In this document: in pieces, positions 1 through 7,505 of the stretch
How the letters are laid out: the number at the start of each line of letters is the position of its first letter
Position numbering within the stretch: position 1 is the first letter of the stretch
Translations under genes and position numbers: made by a program
Notes under the pieces: generated by a model
Database searches by the model: none
What the model was told of the DNA's origin: nothing
Seen by the model: the letters and a program-made list of their open reading frames with translations, nothing else
Assembly: GCA_035534835.1 (NCBI GenBank)
Contig: DATLRE010000078.1
Span: forward strand, 1 to 31,382
Reading direction: 5' to 3'
Length of the DNA stretch: 31,382 nucleotides
DNA from: Bog-756 sp035534835
GTDB taxonomy: Bacteria; Actinomycetota; Acidimicrobiia; Acidimicrobiales; RAAP-2

Positions 1-1181
1 CGGGACTCGTCCTCGGGGCTCACCCGCAGGCCGATCGTCCGGTCGATGGCCGTGGCGATCAGCCAGGTCACGGTGAAGGTGAAGACCACGGTCACGGCCG
101 CCGCCAGGGCCTCCACCGACAGCAGGTGGAACCCGCCTCCGGTCAGGAGGCCGTCGGCACCGGCGCGGTTGACCGAACGGGTGGCGAAGAGCCCGAGGAG
201 GAGCATGCCGATCAGGCCGCCGACGCCGTGGACGCCCAGCACGTCGAGCGAGTCGTCGTAGCGGAGCCGGAACTTCAGCCGGACGGCCATGGCGCACACC
301 ACGCCGGCGACCACTCCGATGAGCAGGGACGCCATCGGTGTGACGTAGCCCGCACAGGGTGTGATCGCCACCATGCCGGCCACCGCGCCGGACGCCGCGC
401 CCAGCGTCGTGGGGTAGTCCTCGCGGATGCGCTCGAAGCACAGCCAGCCGAGGAGCCCGGCGGCGGCGGCGAGCGCGGTGTTCACGAAGGCGTAGACGGC
501 CACGCCGTTCATCCCGAGCGCCGAACCGGCGTTGAAGCCGAACCAGCCGAACCACAGGATCCCGACGCCCAGCAGGCTCAGCGGCACCGAGTGCGGAGCC
601 ATGCCCTCGCTCGGCCATCCCCTGCGCCGCCCGAGGACGAGCACGATGGCGAGCGTGGAGAAGCCCGAGTTGATCTCGACCACCGTGCCGCCGGCAAAGT
701 CGAGGACGCCCCGGTGGGCCAGCCACCCGTCGGGGCTGAACACCCAGTGGGCGAGCGGGACGTAGACGGCGAGCAGCCAGACGGCGATGAACAGCACGAA
801 GGCCGGGAACTTGATCCGGTCCGTCGTGCCGCCGCTGATGAGCGCCGCGGTGATCACGGCGAACATCATCTGGAAGGTCACGATGGCGAGCGGCGAAGCC
901 GTCACCTTGCCGAAGCCGGGGAGGCCGTGCGCCATCCCCCCGAGGCCGGCCAGCGAGAGGTTGCCGATCAGCCCGTGGCCGACGTCGGTGCCGAAGACGA
1001 GGCTGCAGGCGACGAGTGCCCACAGGACGGTGACGACGCCGATGGCGATGAAGTTGTTCATCATCACCGCCAGCACGTTCTTCGACCGGACCATGCCCCC
1101 GTAGAACAGGGCGAGGCCCGGGGTCATGAAGAGGACGAGGGCCGCGGACACGAGGACCCAGGTGGTGTTGACGGATTGCAT
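1..1181 (-). CDS. amt: Ammonium transporter Amt (C-terminus beyond window)
   Basis: Inner-membrane ammonium channel of the Amt/Mep/Rh family. The visible 393 residues are mostly hydrophobic helices, starting MQSVNTTWVLVSAALVLFMT, with the typical FYGGMVRSKN segment. ATG at 1181 follows AAGGAAG at good spacing. The second pore histidine is present in LGVHGVGGLIG (His318). At the first twin-histidine position the family motif DFAGGTVVHIN reads DFAGGTVVEIN, so Glu169 replaces His. Glu at this place is known from some fungal Mep proteins and is unusual in bacteria. The gene lies 60 bp downstream of glnK, so the two are probably co-transcribed; GlnK-type proteins block Amt channels when nitrogen is sufficient. 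The stop codon lies beyond the left edge. Confidence 0.95.
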   Translation of the reverse strand, partial: MQSVNTTWVLVSAALVLFMTPGLALFYGGMVRSKNVLAVMMNNFIAIGVVTVLWALVACSLVFGTDVGHGLIGNLSLAGLGGMAHGLPGFGKVTASPLAIVTFQMMFAVITAALISGGTTDRIKFPAFVLFIAVWLLAVYVPLAHWVFSPDGWLAHRGVLDFAGGTVVEINSGFSTLAIVLVLGRRRGWPSEGMAPHSVPLSLLGVGILWFGWFGFNAGSALGMNGVAVYAFVNTALAAAAGLLGWLCFERIREDYPTTLGAASGAVAGMVAITPCAGYVTPMASLLIGVVAGVVCAMAVRLKFRLRYDDSLDVLGVHGVGGLIGMLLLGLFATRSVNRAGADGLLTGGGFHLLSVEALAAAVTVVFTFTVTWLIATAIDRTIGLRVSPEDES

Positions 1182-1241
1182 GGCGCTTCCTTGCCGTGTG
1201 GCCGGGGCGGACGGACGCCGCCGAGCTGACTGGTGTGCGAC

Positions 1242-1580
1242 TCAGAGGGCGTCGGGCCCGCGCTCGCCGGTGCGGATCCTGACCAGCGAGTCCAACGGCT
1301 GGACCCAGATCTTGCCGTCGCCGATCGAGCCGGTGTGGGCCGTGTCGACGATGGCGTCGACGATGTCGGCGGTCTGGGCGTCGTCCACGGCCAGCTCGAT
1401 GCGGAGCTTGGGCACGAAGTCGACCTGGTACTCGGCGCCCCGGTACACCTCGGTATGGCCGTGCTGGCGCCCGAAGCCCTGGACCTCGGTGACCGTCATC
1501 CCGTGGACGCCGAGCTCCTTCAGCCGGCGCTTGACATCCTCGAGTTTGAACGGCTTGATGACTGCGACGATCAACTGCAT
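1242..1580 (-). CDS. glnK: Nitrogen regulatory protein P-II (GlnK/GlnB type)
   Basis: Trimeric cytoplasmic nitrogen sensor of 112 residues, the normal P-II length. It binds ATP/ADP and 2-oxoglutarate and controls its partners through the T-loop. It starts MQLIVAVIKPFKLEDVK. The T-loop carries Tyr51 in RGAEYQVDFVPK, the residue that is adenylylated in actinobacteria and uridylylated in proteobacteria. The C-terminal signature HTGSIGDGKIWV is intact. The start ATG at 1580 has an AAGGGGGG ribosome site. It is transcribed ahead of amt, the reverse of the common amtB-glnK order. Direct linkage to amt favours GlnK over GlnB. No glnD/glnE gene is visible, since the operon continues off the left edge. 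Confidence 0.96.
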   Translation of the reverse strand: MQLIVAVIKPFKLEDVKRRLKELGVHGMTVTEVQGFGRQHGHTEVYRGAEYQVDFVPKLRIELAVDDAQTADIVDAIVDTAHTGSIGDGKIWVQPLDSLVRIRTGERGPDAL

Positions 1581-1619
1581 CGTTCCGGTTCCCCCCTTGC
1601 GGCCGGTTCGGCCCGTCGA

Positions 1620-1625
1620 ACAGTA
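1620..1625 (-). promoter_or_regulatory. Possible -10 box for glnK-amt
   Basis: On the minus strand TACTGT fits the actinobacterial TANNNT -10 pattern. It predicts a start near 1613 and a 33-base leader containing the glnK ribosome site. Just upstream, GTCAC-N6-GCTAC (about 1622-1637) weakly resembles a GlnR half-site pair (GTNAC-N6-GNAAC); the second half fits poorly. No convincing -35 is seen. Confidence 0.4.
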
Positions 1626-1726
1626 GCGCCGCGGTGACCGGGCCGTCGTCCGCCCGTACCGCTCCGGCCGCGCCGCGGGCCGCCCGGGGCCGGCTCCGCG
1701 GAGGACCTGCGTCGATCGCCACTGTA

Positions 1727-1769
1727 GGGCCTTCCGGCCCTGGTCGGCGCCGAAGGCGATCCCTACGGT
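1727..1769 (+). promoter_or_regulatory. DevR/DosR-like box and -10 of the acyl-CoA dehydrogenase operon
   Basis: GGGCCTTCCGGCCC at 1727-1740 has perfect 5-base GGGCC/GGCCC arms, flanked by A and T that extend them to AGGGCC/GGCCCT. It resembles the DosR core GGGACTWWAGTCCC. TACGGT at 1764-1769 is a TANNNT -10 box. The palindrome centre (1733.5) is 30.5 bp from the first -10 base. The predicted transcription start is 1776, exactly the GTG start of the next gene, so the box would centre at -42.5. That is where an activator touching the -35 region would sit. The same spacing recurs at two other promoters in this window. Confidence 0.55.
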
Positions 1770-1775
1770 GACGGT

Positions 1776-3095
1776 GTGACCGATGCCACGGGAGCGCCGT
1801 TCCTCGACCTGGCGGACCTGTCCGACGAAGAGCGCGTCCTGCGCCGGGAGGCCCATCGGATCGCCGTCGAGGTGCTCCGCCCGGCCGCCCGGTCGCTCGA
1901 CCGGATGACGCCGACCGAGCGGATCGCTCCGGGTTCGCCGTTCTTCGCCGCCATGGTGACGTTGAAGTCGTTGGGCTACCACCGGCTGTTCCTGCCGCCG
2001 GCGGCCGGCGGCCCCGACGAAGCGGTCCCCGCCCGCACCCAGTCGGTCGTCCTGGAGGAGCTCGGATGGGGGAGCCTGGGACTCGCCACCGCCTTCCTGG
2101 TCGACATGCTGCCCGTGCTCTGCATCTCGAACTTCGGCAGCCAGGAGCTCAAGGACGACCTCATGACGCCCTGGGTCGACGACGAGACCGGCGCCTACCA
2201 CGGCTGCTGGGCGATCACCGAACCGGACCACGGGAGCGACTTCGTCGCCGTCCGCGACGTGGACATGCCCCGGTACGGACGAGCGCAGCTCGTGGCCGAG
2301 CCCGTCGATGGCGGCTGGTCACTCCGCGGGCAGAAGTCCGCGTGGGTCAGCTCGGGGCCGATCGCCACGCACGCCGCCGTCCATGCGCAGGCAGGAGGCG
2401 ACGGTGACCTCGCGCACAGCCTCTTCGCCGTCGTCGACCTCCGGCAGCCGGGCGTCCGGCGCGGACCGCCGGCGGACATGATGGGCGTCCGCGACGACCC
2501 CCAGGGCGAGCTCTTCTTCGACGACGTGTTCGTGCCCGGGGGCAACGTGCTGGTCCCTCCCGGCCCCCTGTACCCGGCCTTCCAGGACCAGCTGCTCTGC
2601 CTCACCAGCTCGGTCATCGCCAACGTCGCCGTGGGGGTGGCCCGGGCGGCCTTCGAGGAGGCGCTGCACCACGCCCGCACCCGGATCCAGGGTGGAGGTC
2701 CACTGGCACGGCACAAGAACATCCAGCTCACGCTCTACGGCATGTTCGAGCGGGTGGAGACGGCCCGTGCCTACGCCCGGGCGACCCTCGCCCACACCCA
2801 GGCGAACCTGCCCGGAGCCCACCCCGAGGCACGGGGAGCGTCGCCACGCCACGCCCGGGCCTCCCAGGTGTTCGCCAAGCGTACGGCCTACGAGGTCGCC
2901 CACGACGCCCTGCAGGTGGTGGGCGCCCAGGGGCTCACCCGTGACGCCCCGGTCGAGAAGCTGTTCCGCGACGCCCGCAGCCTGCTCATCGAGGACGGCA
3001 CGCTCGAGGTGCTGGCGCTCGACGCCGCCCGCGACCTGATCGACAACTACGAACGGACCGACTACGACCTCGAGGAGATGATGGCCACATGGTGA
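1776..3095 (+). CDS. Acyl-CoA dehydrogenase family protein
   Basis: FAD-dependent flavoprotein expected to oxidise an acyl-CoA at the alpha-beta bond; 439 residues. It has an N-terminal helical domain, the middle-domain motif WAITEPDHGSDF, and a C-terminal helical domain ending with the signature region PVEKLFRDARSLLIEDGTLEVL. In most family members that region reads IYEGT, with Glu as catalytic base. Here it reads IEDGT, so the aligned residue is Asp407 with Glu406 next to it. The active base may be altered or shifted. No ribosome site precedes the GTG start, and a TACGGT box ends 6 bases before it, so translation is probably leaderless. It overlaps the next gene by 7 bp. Substrate unknown. 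Confidence 0.9.
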   Translation: MTDATGAPFLDLADLSDEERVLRREAHRIAVEVLRPAARSLDRMTPTERIAPGSPFFAAMVTLKSLGYHRLFLPPAAGGPDEAVPARTQSVVLEELGWGSLGLATAFLVDMLPVLCISNFGSQELKDDLMTPWVDDETGAYHGCWAITEPDHGSDFVAVRDVDMPRYGRAQLVAEPVDGGWSLRGQKSAWVSSGPIATHAAVHAQAGGDGDLAHSLFAVVDLRQPGVRRGPPADMMGVRDDPQGELFFDDVFVPGGNVLVPPGPLYPAFQDQLLCLTSSVIANVAVGVARAAFEEALHHARTRIQGGGPLARHKNIQLTLYGMFERVETARAYARATLAHTQANLPGAHPEARGASPRHARASQVFAKRTAYEVAHDALQVVGAQGLTRDAPVEKLFRDARSLLIEDGTLEVLALDAARDLIDNYERTDYDLEEMMATW

Positions 3096-3889
3096 CCTGG
3101 AAGAGCACACCGCTGGACGCGCCCCTGTTCCAGATGGACCCGGCACGCGGCATCGAGTACTGGGGCTGCCGCGCCGTCATGGCCACCTTCACCGTGGGTG
3201 GCGACGTCACCGACCTCGTGCCGCACGGGCTGCACCTGGACGATCCGGCGCTCGGCGCCGTCCTGGTGGCCGAGTACGGGGCCAGCACGCTCGGCCCCTA
3301 CGGCGAGTACGTGTCGATCCTGCGGGTCGTCGACGACGACGGCGTCCCGGGCTTCTACATCCCCTACATCTACGTGACCAACGAGGCAGCGCTGGCCGCA
3401 GGGCGCGAGCTGCTGGGTGCCCCGAAGAAGCTGGCGGTGGTCACCGTCGAGCTCGAGGCCGCCGCGGCGGTCGGCACCCTGGCCCGTCCGGAGGACTGCG
3501 CGCTGGCCAAGGTGGTGGTCGCCCCCGCCGAACGGCTCGGGGCCGACCTCTTCGAGGCGTTGATGCCGGGCGGGACGCCGATGTACTCGCTGCGGCACCT
3601 GCCCGGTCCTCCGGGGGCGACGCAGGTGCACGAGCTGATCCGCTGGAATTGCGATCTGGCGATTCGCGCCGACGCGTTCGGGGACGAACTGCGCTTCACC
3701 GGCCCGGCGTCGCTCACCTACCCGACGGCCTCGGGCGTGGACCCGGTCCACCGCCTCGCGGTCGGCACCTTCCTCGGCGGCGCCTACCTTGAGTTCGACA
3801 TGCGCCTGACGGCCGGGTCGGTCGTGTGGTCGGAGTCGGTGCTCGCCACCGGGGCGGAGCTGCCCGTTCGCGTCGGGGCCGCCACCTAG
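3089..3889 (+). CDS. Acetoacetate decarboxylase-fold protein (first copy)
   Basis: Member of the acetoacetate decarboxylase superfamily, 266 residues. The family uses a Schiff-base lysine with a neighbouring lysine that lowers its pKa. Both appear in GAPKKLAVV as Lys113 and Lys114, so a lysine-dependent decarboxylase or related beta-keto acid/aldol activity is plausible. The ATG overlaps the end of the acyl-CoA dehydrogenase (ATGGTGA), indicating tight translational coupling and a shared pathway. A second family member lies at 5373-6152. Many homologues act on substrates other than acetoacetate, so the substrate is not assigned. It ends 14 bp from the converging VOC gene. Confidence 0.85.
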   Translation: MVTWKSTPLDAPLFQMDPARGIEYWGCRAVMATFTVGGDVTDLVPHGLHLDDPALGAVLVAEYGASTLGPYGEYVSILRVVDDDGVPGFYIPYIYVTNEAALAAGRELLGAPKKLAVVTVELEAAAAVGTLARPEDCALAKVVVAPAERLGADLFEALMPGGTPMYSLRHLPGPPGATQVHELIRWNCDLAIRADAFGDELRFTGPASLTYPTASGVDPVHRLAVGTFLGGAYLEFDMRLTAGSVVWSESVLATGAELPVRVGAAT

Positions 3890-3903
3890 CGACGGCGGAC
3901 CGG

Positions 3904-4317
3904 CTACGGGCCGGGCGCCACCAGCTCGACGGCGGTGCCGTCGGGGTCGCGGAGCTGGAGCGACGGATTGCCGTTCTCGGGCACCACGCCCGGGTGGGGG
4001 ATGCCGATGGCGGTGAGGTGGGCCGCCCAGGCCTCGAGCGACGACCCGTCGGGGACGGCGAAGGCCAGGTGGTCGAGGACGCCGGCGGCATGGTCGGGCG
4101 GTCCGCCGCCCCGCCGGGTGAGCACGACCACCAGTCGCGCCGGCCGGTGGATCAGCGCCACGTACCCGATCGCGGGGTCGGCCGCGTACGGCTCGAGGCC
4201 GAGCGCCGCCGTGTACCACCCGGCGCTGGCCACCGGGTCGGTCACGTTGAGCTGCACGTGCGACAGGCCGGTCAGGGGCGCGGCGGCCGGCGGGACCGCC
4301 GCCCGGTCCCCGCTCAC
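3904..4317 (-). CDS. VOC/glyoxalase-family metalloprotein
   Basis: Vicinal-oxygen-chelate fold protein of 137 residues, the usual two-motif size. The family includes glyoxalases, epimerases, ring-cleavage dioxygenases and resistance proteins. Candidate metal ligands stand at the expected places: His20 in GLSHVQLNV, His83 in LDHLAFAV and Glu131 in AVELVAP. The GTG start overlaps the TGA of the upstream SDR gene (GTGA), so its translation is probably coupled to that gene. Its linkage to CoA-ester enzymes would suit a methylmalonyl-CoA epimerase-like or dioxygenase role, but no motif decides this. Confidence 0.85.
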   Translation of the reverse strand: MSGDRAAVPPAAAPLTGLSHVQLNVTDPVASAGWYTAALGLEPYAADPAIGYVALIHRPARLVVVLTRRGGGPPDHAAGVLDHLAFAVPDGSSLEAWAAHLTAIGIPHPGVVPENGNPSLQLRDPDGTAVELVAPGP

Positions 4318-5132
4318 CCGGCACCGCCACCCGGTACCGGCTCCAACGGGGGCGCCGGCACGAGGATGGCCGGCGCCTCGGTGCCCCCGTCGATCTCGAA
4401 CACCTTTCCGGTGACCCACGAGGCGGCGTCCGAGGCCAGGAAGAGCACGGCGCAGGCGATGTCCTCGGGCTCCCCCGGCCGTCCCATGGGGGTTCCCTCC
4501 AGGAACTGGCGGCGCAGGTCGTCGTCGGTCAGCACGATCTCGAGGGACCGGGTGGCCACGCCGCCGACGTCGAGCGCGTTGACCCGGACCCGGGGTGCCA
4601 GCTCCGAGGCGATGTTGCGGGTCAGCCGGTCGAGGGCCGCCTTGGCCGCCCCGTAGGCGACGAACATCGGCTGGGTCATGCTGGCCGACCGCGACGAGAT
4701 GTTGACCACCGCGCCGGTCCCGACCGAGTCGACCATCCGCCGGGCCGCCAGCTTGGTGAGTGTCAGCGGCGCGGTCACGTTGAAGGCGAACGTCCGGGCC
4801 ATGAACCCCTCGCTGGTGTCCATGGCCGCCCGGGGCATGGCCCCGCCGGCGTTGTTCACCAGGATGTCCAGCCGGCCGAACTCGTCCGCCGCCCGGTCGA
4901 CGAGCTCTTCGCACTGCGCCCAGTCGGTCACGTCGGTGGGCACCACCAGCGCCCGCCTCCCGATCGCCCGGACCCGTTCCGCCACCTCGTCGAGGTCGGC
5001 CTCGGTGCGGGCGGCCAGCACCACGTCGGCGCCGGCCTCGGCCAGCCCGAGGGCGATCCCGCGGCCGATCCCGAGTCCTGCGCCGGTGACGACCGCCACC
5101 CGGCCGCCGATGCCGAACCGGTCGAGGATCAT
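4314..5132 (-). CDS. SDR family oxidoreductase
   Basis: Classical short-chain dehydrogenase/reductase, 272 residues. It has the cofactor motif TGAGLGIG (16-23), NNAG (93-96), catalytic Ser147, and Tyr160/Lys164 in YGAAK. It is close to 3-oxoacyl-ACP/CoA reductase-like SDRs. The start at 5132 (MILDRFGIGG) places the Rossmann strand at the usual distance; an in-frame ATG at 5146 is possible. It is the first gene of a two-gene operon with the VOC protein. Its upstream region is shared with the divergent decarboxylase-amidohydrolase operon and contains a 15-bp palindrome. Asp in the second beta-strand is replaced by ARTEAD, which suggests NADP(H) preference (inference). Confidence 0.9.
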   Translation of the reverse strand: MILDRFGIGGRVAVVTGAGLGIGRGIALGLAEAGADVVLAARTEADLDEVAERVRAIGRRALVVPTDVTDWAQCEELVDRAADEFGRLDILVNNAGGAMPRAAMDTSEGFMARTFAFNVTAPLTLTKLAARRMVDSVGTGAVVNISSRSASMTQPMFVAYGAAKAALDRLTRNIASELAPRVRVNALDVGGVATRSLEIVLTDDDLRRQFLEGTPMGRPGEPEDIACAVLFLASDAASWVTGKVFEIDGGTEAPAILVPAPPLEPVPGGGAG

Positions 5133-5153
5133 CGCGCCGACCCCATGGCCTCG

Positions 5154-5168
5154 CCGGGTCCGACCCGG
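5154..5168. promoter_or_regulatory. Palindrome shared with the 9831-9844 region
   Basis: CCGGGTC-C-GACCCGG is a perfect palindrome around one central base, 22-36 bp upstream of the SDR start. Its inner 13 bases, GGGTCCGACCCGG, recur exactly at 9832-9844 in the other divergent promoter region of this gene cluster. It may be an operator for a common local regulator. No regulator gene is visible in the window. Confidence 0.4.
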
Positions 5169-5339
5169 CCCCGGGTACGTCGGTTCGCTCGTCGGTCCAT
5201 GTGTGCACGTCCTCCGGATCGGTGTGCCGGGTCCCCCGTCACTGCGGGCATCCTGCCACCGGTCCGGCGCCGGGTCACGGAGGAGCCGTCCCGCGCCGTC
5301 GTCCGGGCACGCCGATCGGGCGCGTGCAACACTCTGGGA

Positions 5340-5357
5340 GGCGGCCGCAGGGCCGCC
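5340..5357 (+). other. Hairpin just before the ribosome site of the 5373 gene
   Basis: GGCGGCC-GCAG-GGCCGCC forms a perfect 7-bp stem. It ends a few bases before the GGGGGAGGG ribosome site of the second decarboxylase-like gene, so it would sit in the leader RNA if transcription begins upstream. It may be a chance structure in GC-rich DNA. Confidence 0.3.
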
Positions 5358-5372
5358 GGGGGAGGGAACACC

Positions 5373-6152
5373 ATGGGGAACGTCCGATACGGGGCACGCG
5401 CCGCGGAGCAGCGGTCCAACCGCGAGGTCGAGGCCACGCGCAGCCCGATCTGGTCGAAAGCGGTCACCGTCGTCTTCCGCACCGATCCCGATGCCATCGC
5501 CGCCGTGCTGCCGCGGCCGCTCGGGCCGGCGGAGCCCACGGCCCGCCTGCGGATCGCCGTCGTCGACCTCGGTACTGGCCTGCCGACGTTCGGGGCCGGG
5601 TGGTTCGGCGTCCGGGCCCGCCACGGCGACGTCGAGGGCGAGTACGCCCTCTTCATGCCGATGAGCACCGAGCAGGCCACCACCGGTGGCCGCGAGACGT
5701 TCGGCGAACCGAAGAAGATCGCCCAGCTGTCACTCGTCACCGAGGGCGACACCCTGACGGCCGAGGTGTCCCGGATGGGCGCGAGGGTGGCCGAGGTCAC
5801 CGGCACGCTCGGTCCCGAGCGGCCGGGCTACGAGATCGACAAGCTCGACTTCTACTTCAAGGGCCTGCCGAACCCGTCGGGCGAGGGGCTCGACGGCGAT
5901 CCCGCACTCGTCTACTGCCGCCGCCACGAGACGGCGCGCGTCGTCCGCCCGGTCACCGGCGAGTGCAAGCTCCTCGAGGCACCGCTCGACCCGGTGGCGG
6001 ACTTCCCCGTCGAGGAGGTCCTGTCCTTCGAGTACGCCGAGCTGGCGTCGTCGCAGAAGGGCGAGATCGTCGAACGGGTGCCGGCCGAGTGGCTGGTGCC
6101 CTTCCTGCACCAGCGCTACGACGACCTGAGCGTCCTGGGGGCGAAGTCGTGA
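5373..6152 (+). CDS. Acetoacetate decarboxylase-fold protein (second copy)
   Basis: Second member of the acetoacetate decarboxylase superfamily in the window, 259 residues. The Schiff-base pair is present as Lys114/Lys115 in GEPKKIAQL, in the same context as GAPKK of the first copy. The two proteins otherwise differ clearly, so this is not a recent duplication. ATG at 5373 has a strong GGGGGAGGG ribosome site. Its TGA overlaps the GTG of the following amidohydrolase (GTGA), so the two enzymes are made together and may act on successive intermediates. Substrate unknown. An acetoacetate role is possible but not favoured, because no thiolase or CoA-transferase is adjacent. Confidence 0.85.
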   Translation: MGNVRYGARAAEQRSNREVEATRSPIWSKAVTVVFRTDPDAIAAVLPRPLGPAEPTARLRIAVVDLGTGLPTFGAGWFGVRARHGDVEGEYALFMPMSTEQATTGGRETFGEPKKIAQLSLVTEGDTLTAEVSRMGARVAEVTGTLGPERPGYEIDKLDFYFKGLPNPSGEGLDGDPALVYCRRHETARVVRPVTGECKLLEAPLDPVADFPVEEVLSFEYAELASSQKGEIVERVPAEWLVPFLHQRYDDLSVLGAKS

Positions 6153-7438
6153 GCGGGGCCGCCGACGACATCCCCGTCACCGCGGAGGACCGGTACGTCG
6201 TCGTCTCCGCCGACGGCCACGCCGGGCTGGCCTGCGAGGACTACCGGCCTTACCTCGAGGCGAAGTACCACCCGGCCTTCGACGAGTACGTGGCCGAGCG
6301 GAACGCCCACCGTGCCGAGTCCCTGGAGATGAATTTCGAGTACATCATGGGCTGGGAGACCGACAACGAGGAGGGCCTGAAGGGCGCCTTCGACCCTGCG
6401 GTGCGCGACAAGGAGCTCGACGCCGACGGGGTGGCCGCCGACGTCCTGTTCGCCGACGCCGACGCGGTGACCGGCGCCGCATCGCCGCCGTTCGGTGCCG
6501 GGTTGTTCGCCGGCACCATCGTCGACCCCGACCAGGCGTTCGCCGGGGCGCACGCCCACAACCGGTTCCTGGCCGAGATGTGCTCGCACTCGCCCCACCG
6601 CCGGGGCGGCATCGCCCTGGTGCCCATCACCCACGACATCACCCGCGCCGTCGCCGAGATCGAGTGGGTGGCGGCCCAGCCCGGCATCCGGGGGATCATG
6701 ATCCCGACCATGTGGCGGGACCATACGCCGTACAACGACGCGAGCTACGACCCGGTGTGGGCGGCGTGCGCCGAGGCCGGCCTCCCCGTCCACACCCACT
6801 CGGGCGAGGCCCCGATGGAGGAGTACGGCGACCACATCGGCGCCTACCTGGCCGAGGTGGTGTGGTGGGCCGTGCGGCCGGCCTGGCACCTGCTGTTCGG
6901 CGGCGCGTTCGAGCGGTACCCCGATCTCAAGTTCGTGGTCACCGAGGCCGCCGCCTACTGGGCCCCGGACATGATGTGGAAGTGGGACCAGTACATGGGG
7001 GGCGGGCACACCACCAAGAAGATGGCCGCACTGCTGCAGGGCAAGATCTCCAGGCTGCCCTCGGACTACTTCGGCACCAACATCTTCATCGGCGCCTCGA
7101 CCATGTCGAAGGAGGAGATCCGCCGCCGCTACGTCATCGGCACCGACGTGGTGATGTGGGGGACCGACTACCCGCACCCCGAGGGCACGTGGCCCAACAC
7201 CGCGGCCAAGCTGCGGGCCGACTTCGCCGAGGTGCCGGTCGACGACACCGCCGAGCTGCTGGGCCTGACCGCGGCCCGGGTGTACGGGTTCGACCTGGAC
7301 GAGCTCCGGCCCATCGCGCGGCACATCGGGCCGAGCCCTGCGTCGCTCGGCCAGGACCCGACCCTGCGCTCCGATCCCACCGCCCGGGCCGAGGCCCGCT
7401 GGTGGAAGGAGGAGTACGGGGTGCGCCCACCCGGCTGA
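6149..7438 (+). CDS. Amidohydrolase-family (ACMSD-like) TIM-barrel protein
   Basis: Metal-dependent TIM-barrel protein of the Amidohydro_2 group, 429 residues. This group holds hydrolases and non-oxidative decarboxylases such as ACMSD. Likely metal and active-site residues are Asp22 and His24 in SADGHAG, His215/His217 in VHTHSGE, Glu266 in VVTEAAAYW, and Asp340 in WGTDYPHPEG. The GTG start overlaps the stop of the preceding decarboxylase-like gene. It shares its opening pattern (SAD-x-HAG, DYRPYL) and WG(T/S)DYPH motif with the converging amidohydrolase at 7506-8747, so the two are paralogues. Substrate unknown; the setting suggests breakdown of a ring-derived or terpenoid acid (inference). 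Confidence 0.88.
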   Translation: MSGAADDIPVTAEDRYVVVSADGHAGLACEDYRPYLEAKYHPAFDEYVAERNAHRAESLEMNFEYIMGWETDNEEGLKGAFDPAVRDKELDADGVAADVLFADADAVTGAASPPFGAGLFAGTIVDPDQAFAGAHAHNRFLAEMCSHSPHRRGGIALVPITHDITRAVAEIEWVAAQPGIRGIMIPTMWRDHTPYNDASYDPVWAACAEAGLPVHTHSGEAPMEEYGDHIGAYLAEVVWWAVRPAWHLLFGGAFERYPDLKFVVTEAAAYWAPDMMWKWDQYMGGGHTTKKMAALLQGKISRLPSDYFGTNIFIGASTMSKEEIRRRYVIGTDVVMWGTDYPHPEGTWPNTAAKLRADFAEVPVDDTAELLGLTAARVYGFDLDELRPIARHIGPSPASLGQDPTLRSDPTARAEARWWKEEYGVRPPG

Positions 7439-7505
7439 GCCGCGTGGCCCGTCCGGCCGGCCCGTCGGGTGCCCGGCCCCGGGGCGTGGGCCGCGGGCGG
7501 CCGGG

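Noticed and set aside
7439..7505. Terminator between the converging amidohydrolase genes
   Set aside because: The stretch is GC-rich with several short complementary pieces but no single convincing stem.
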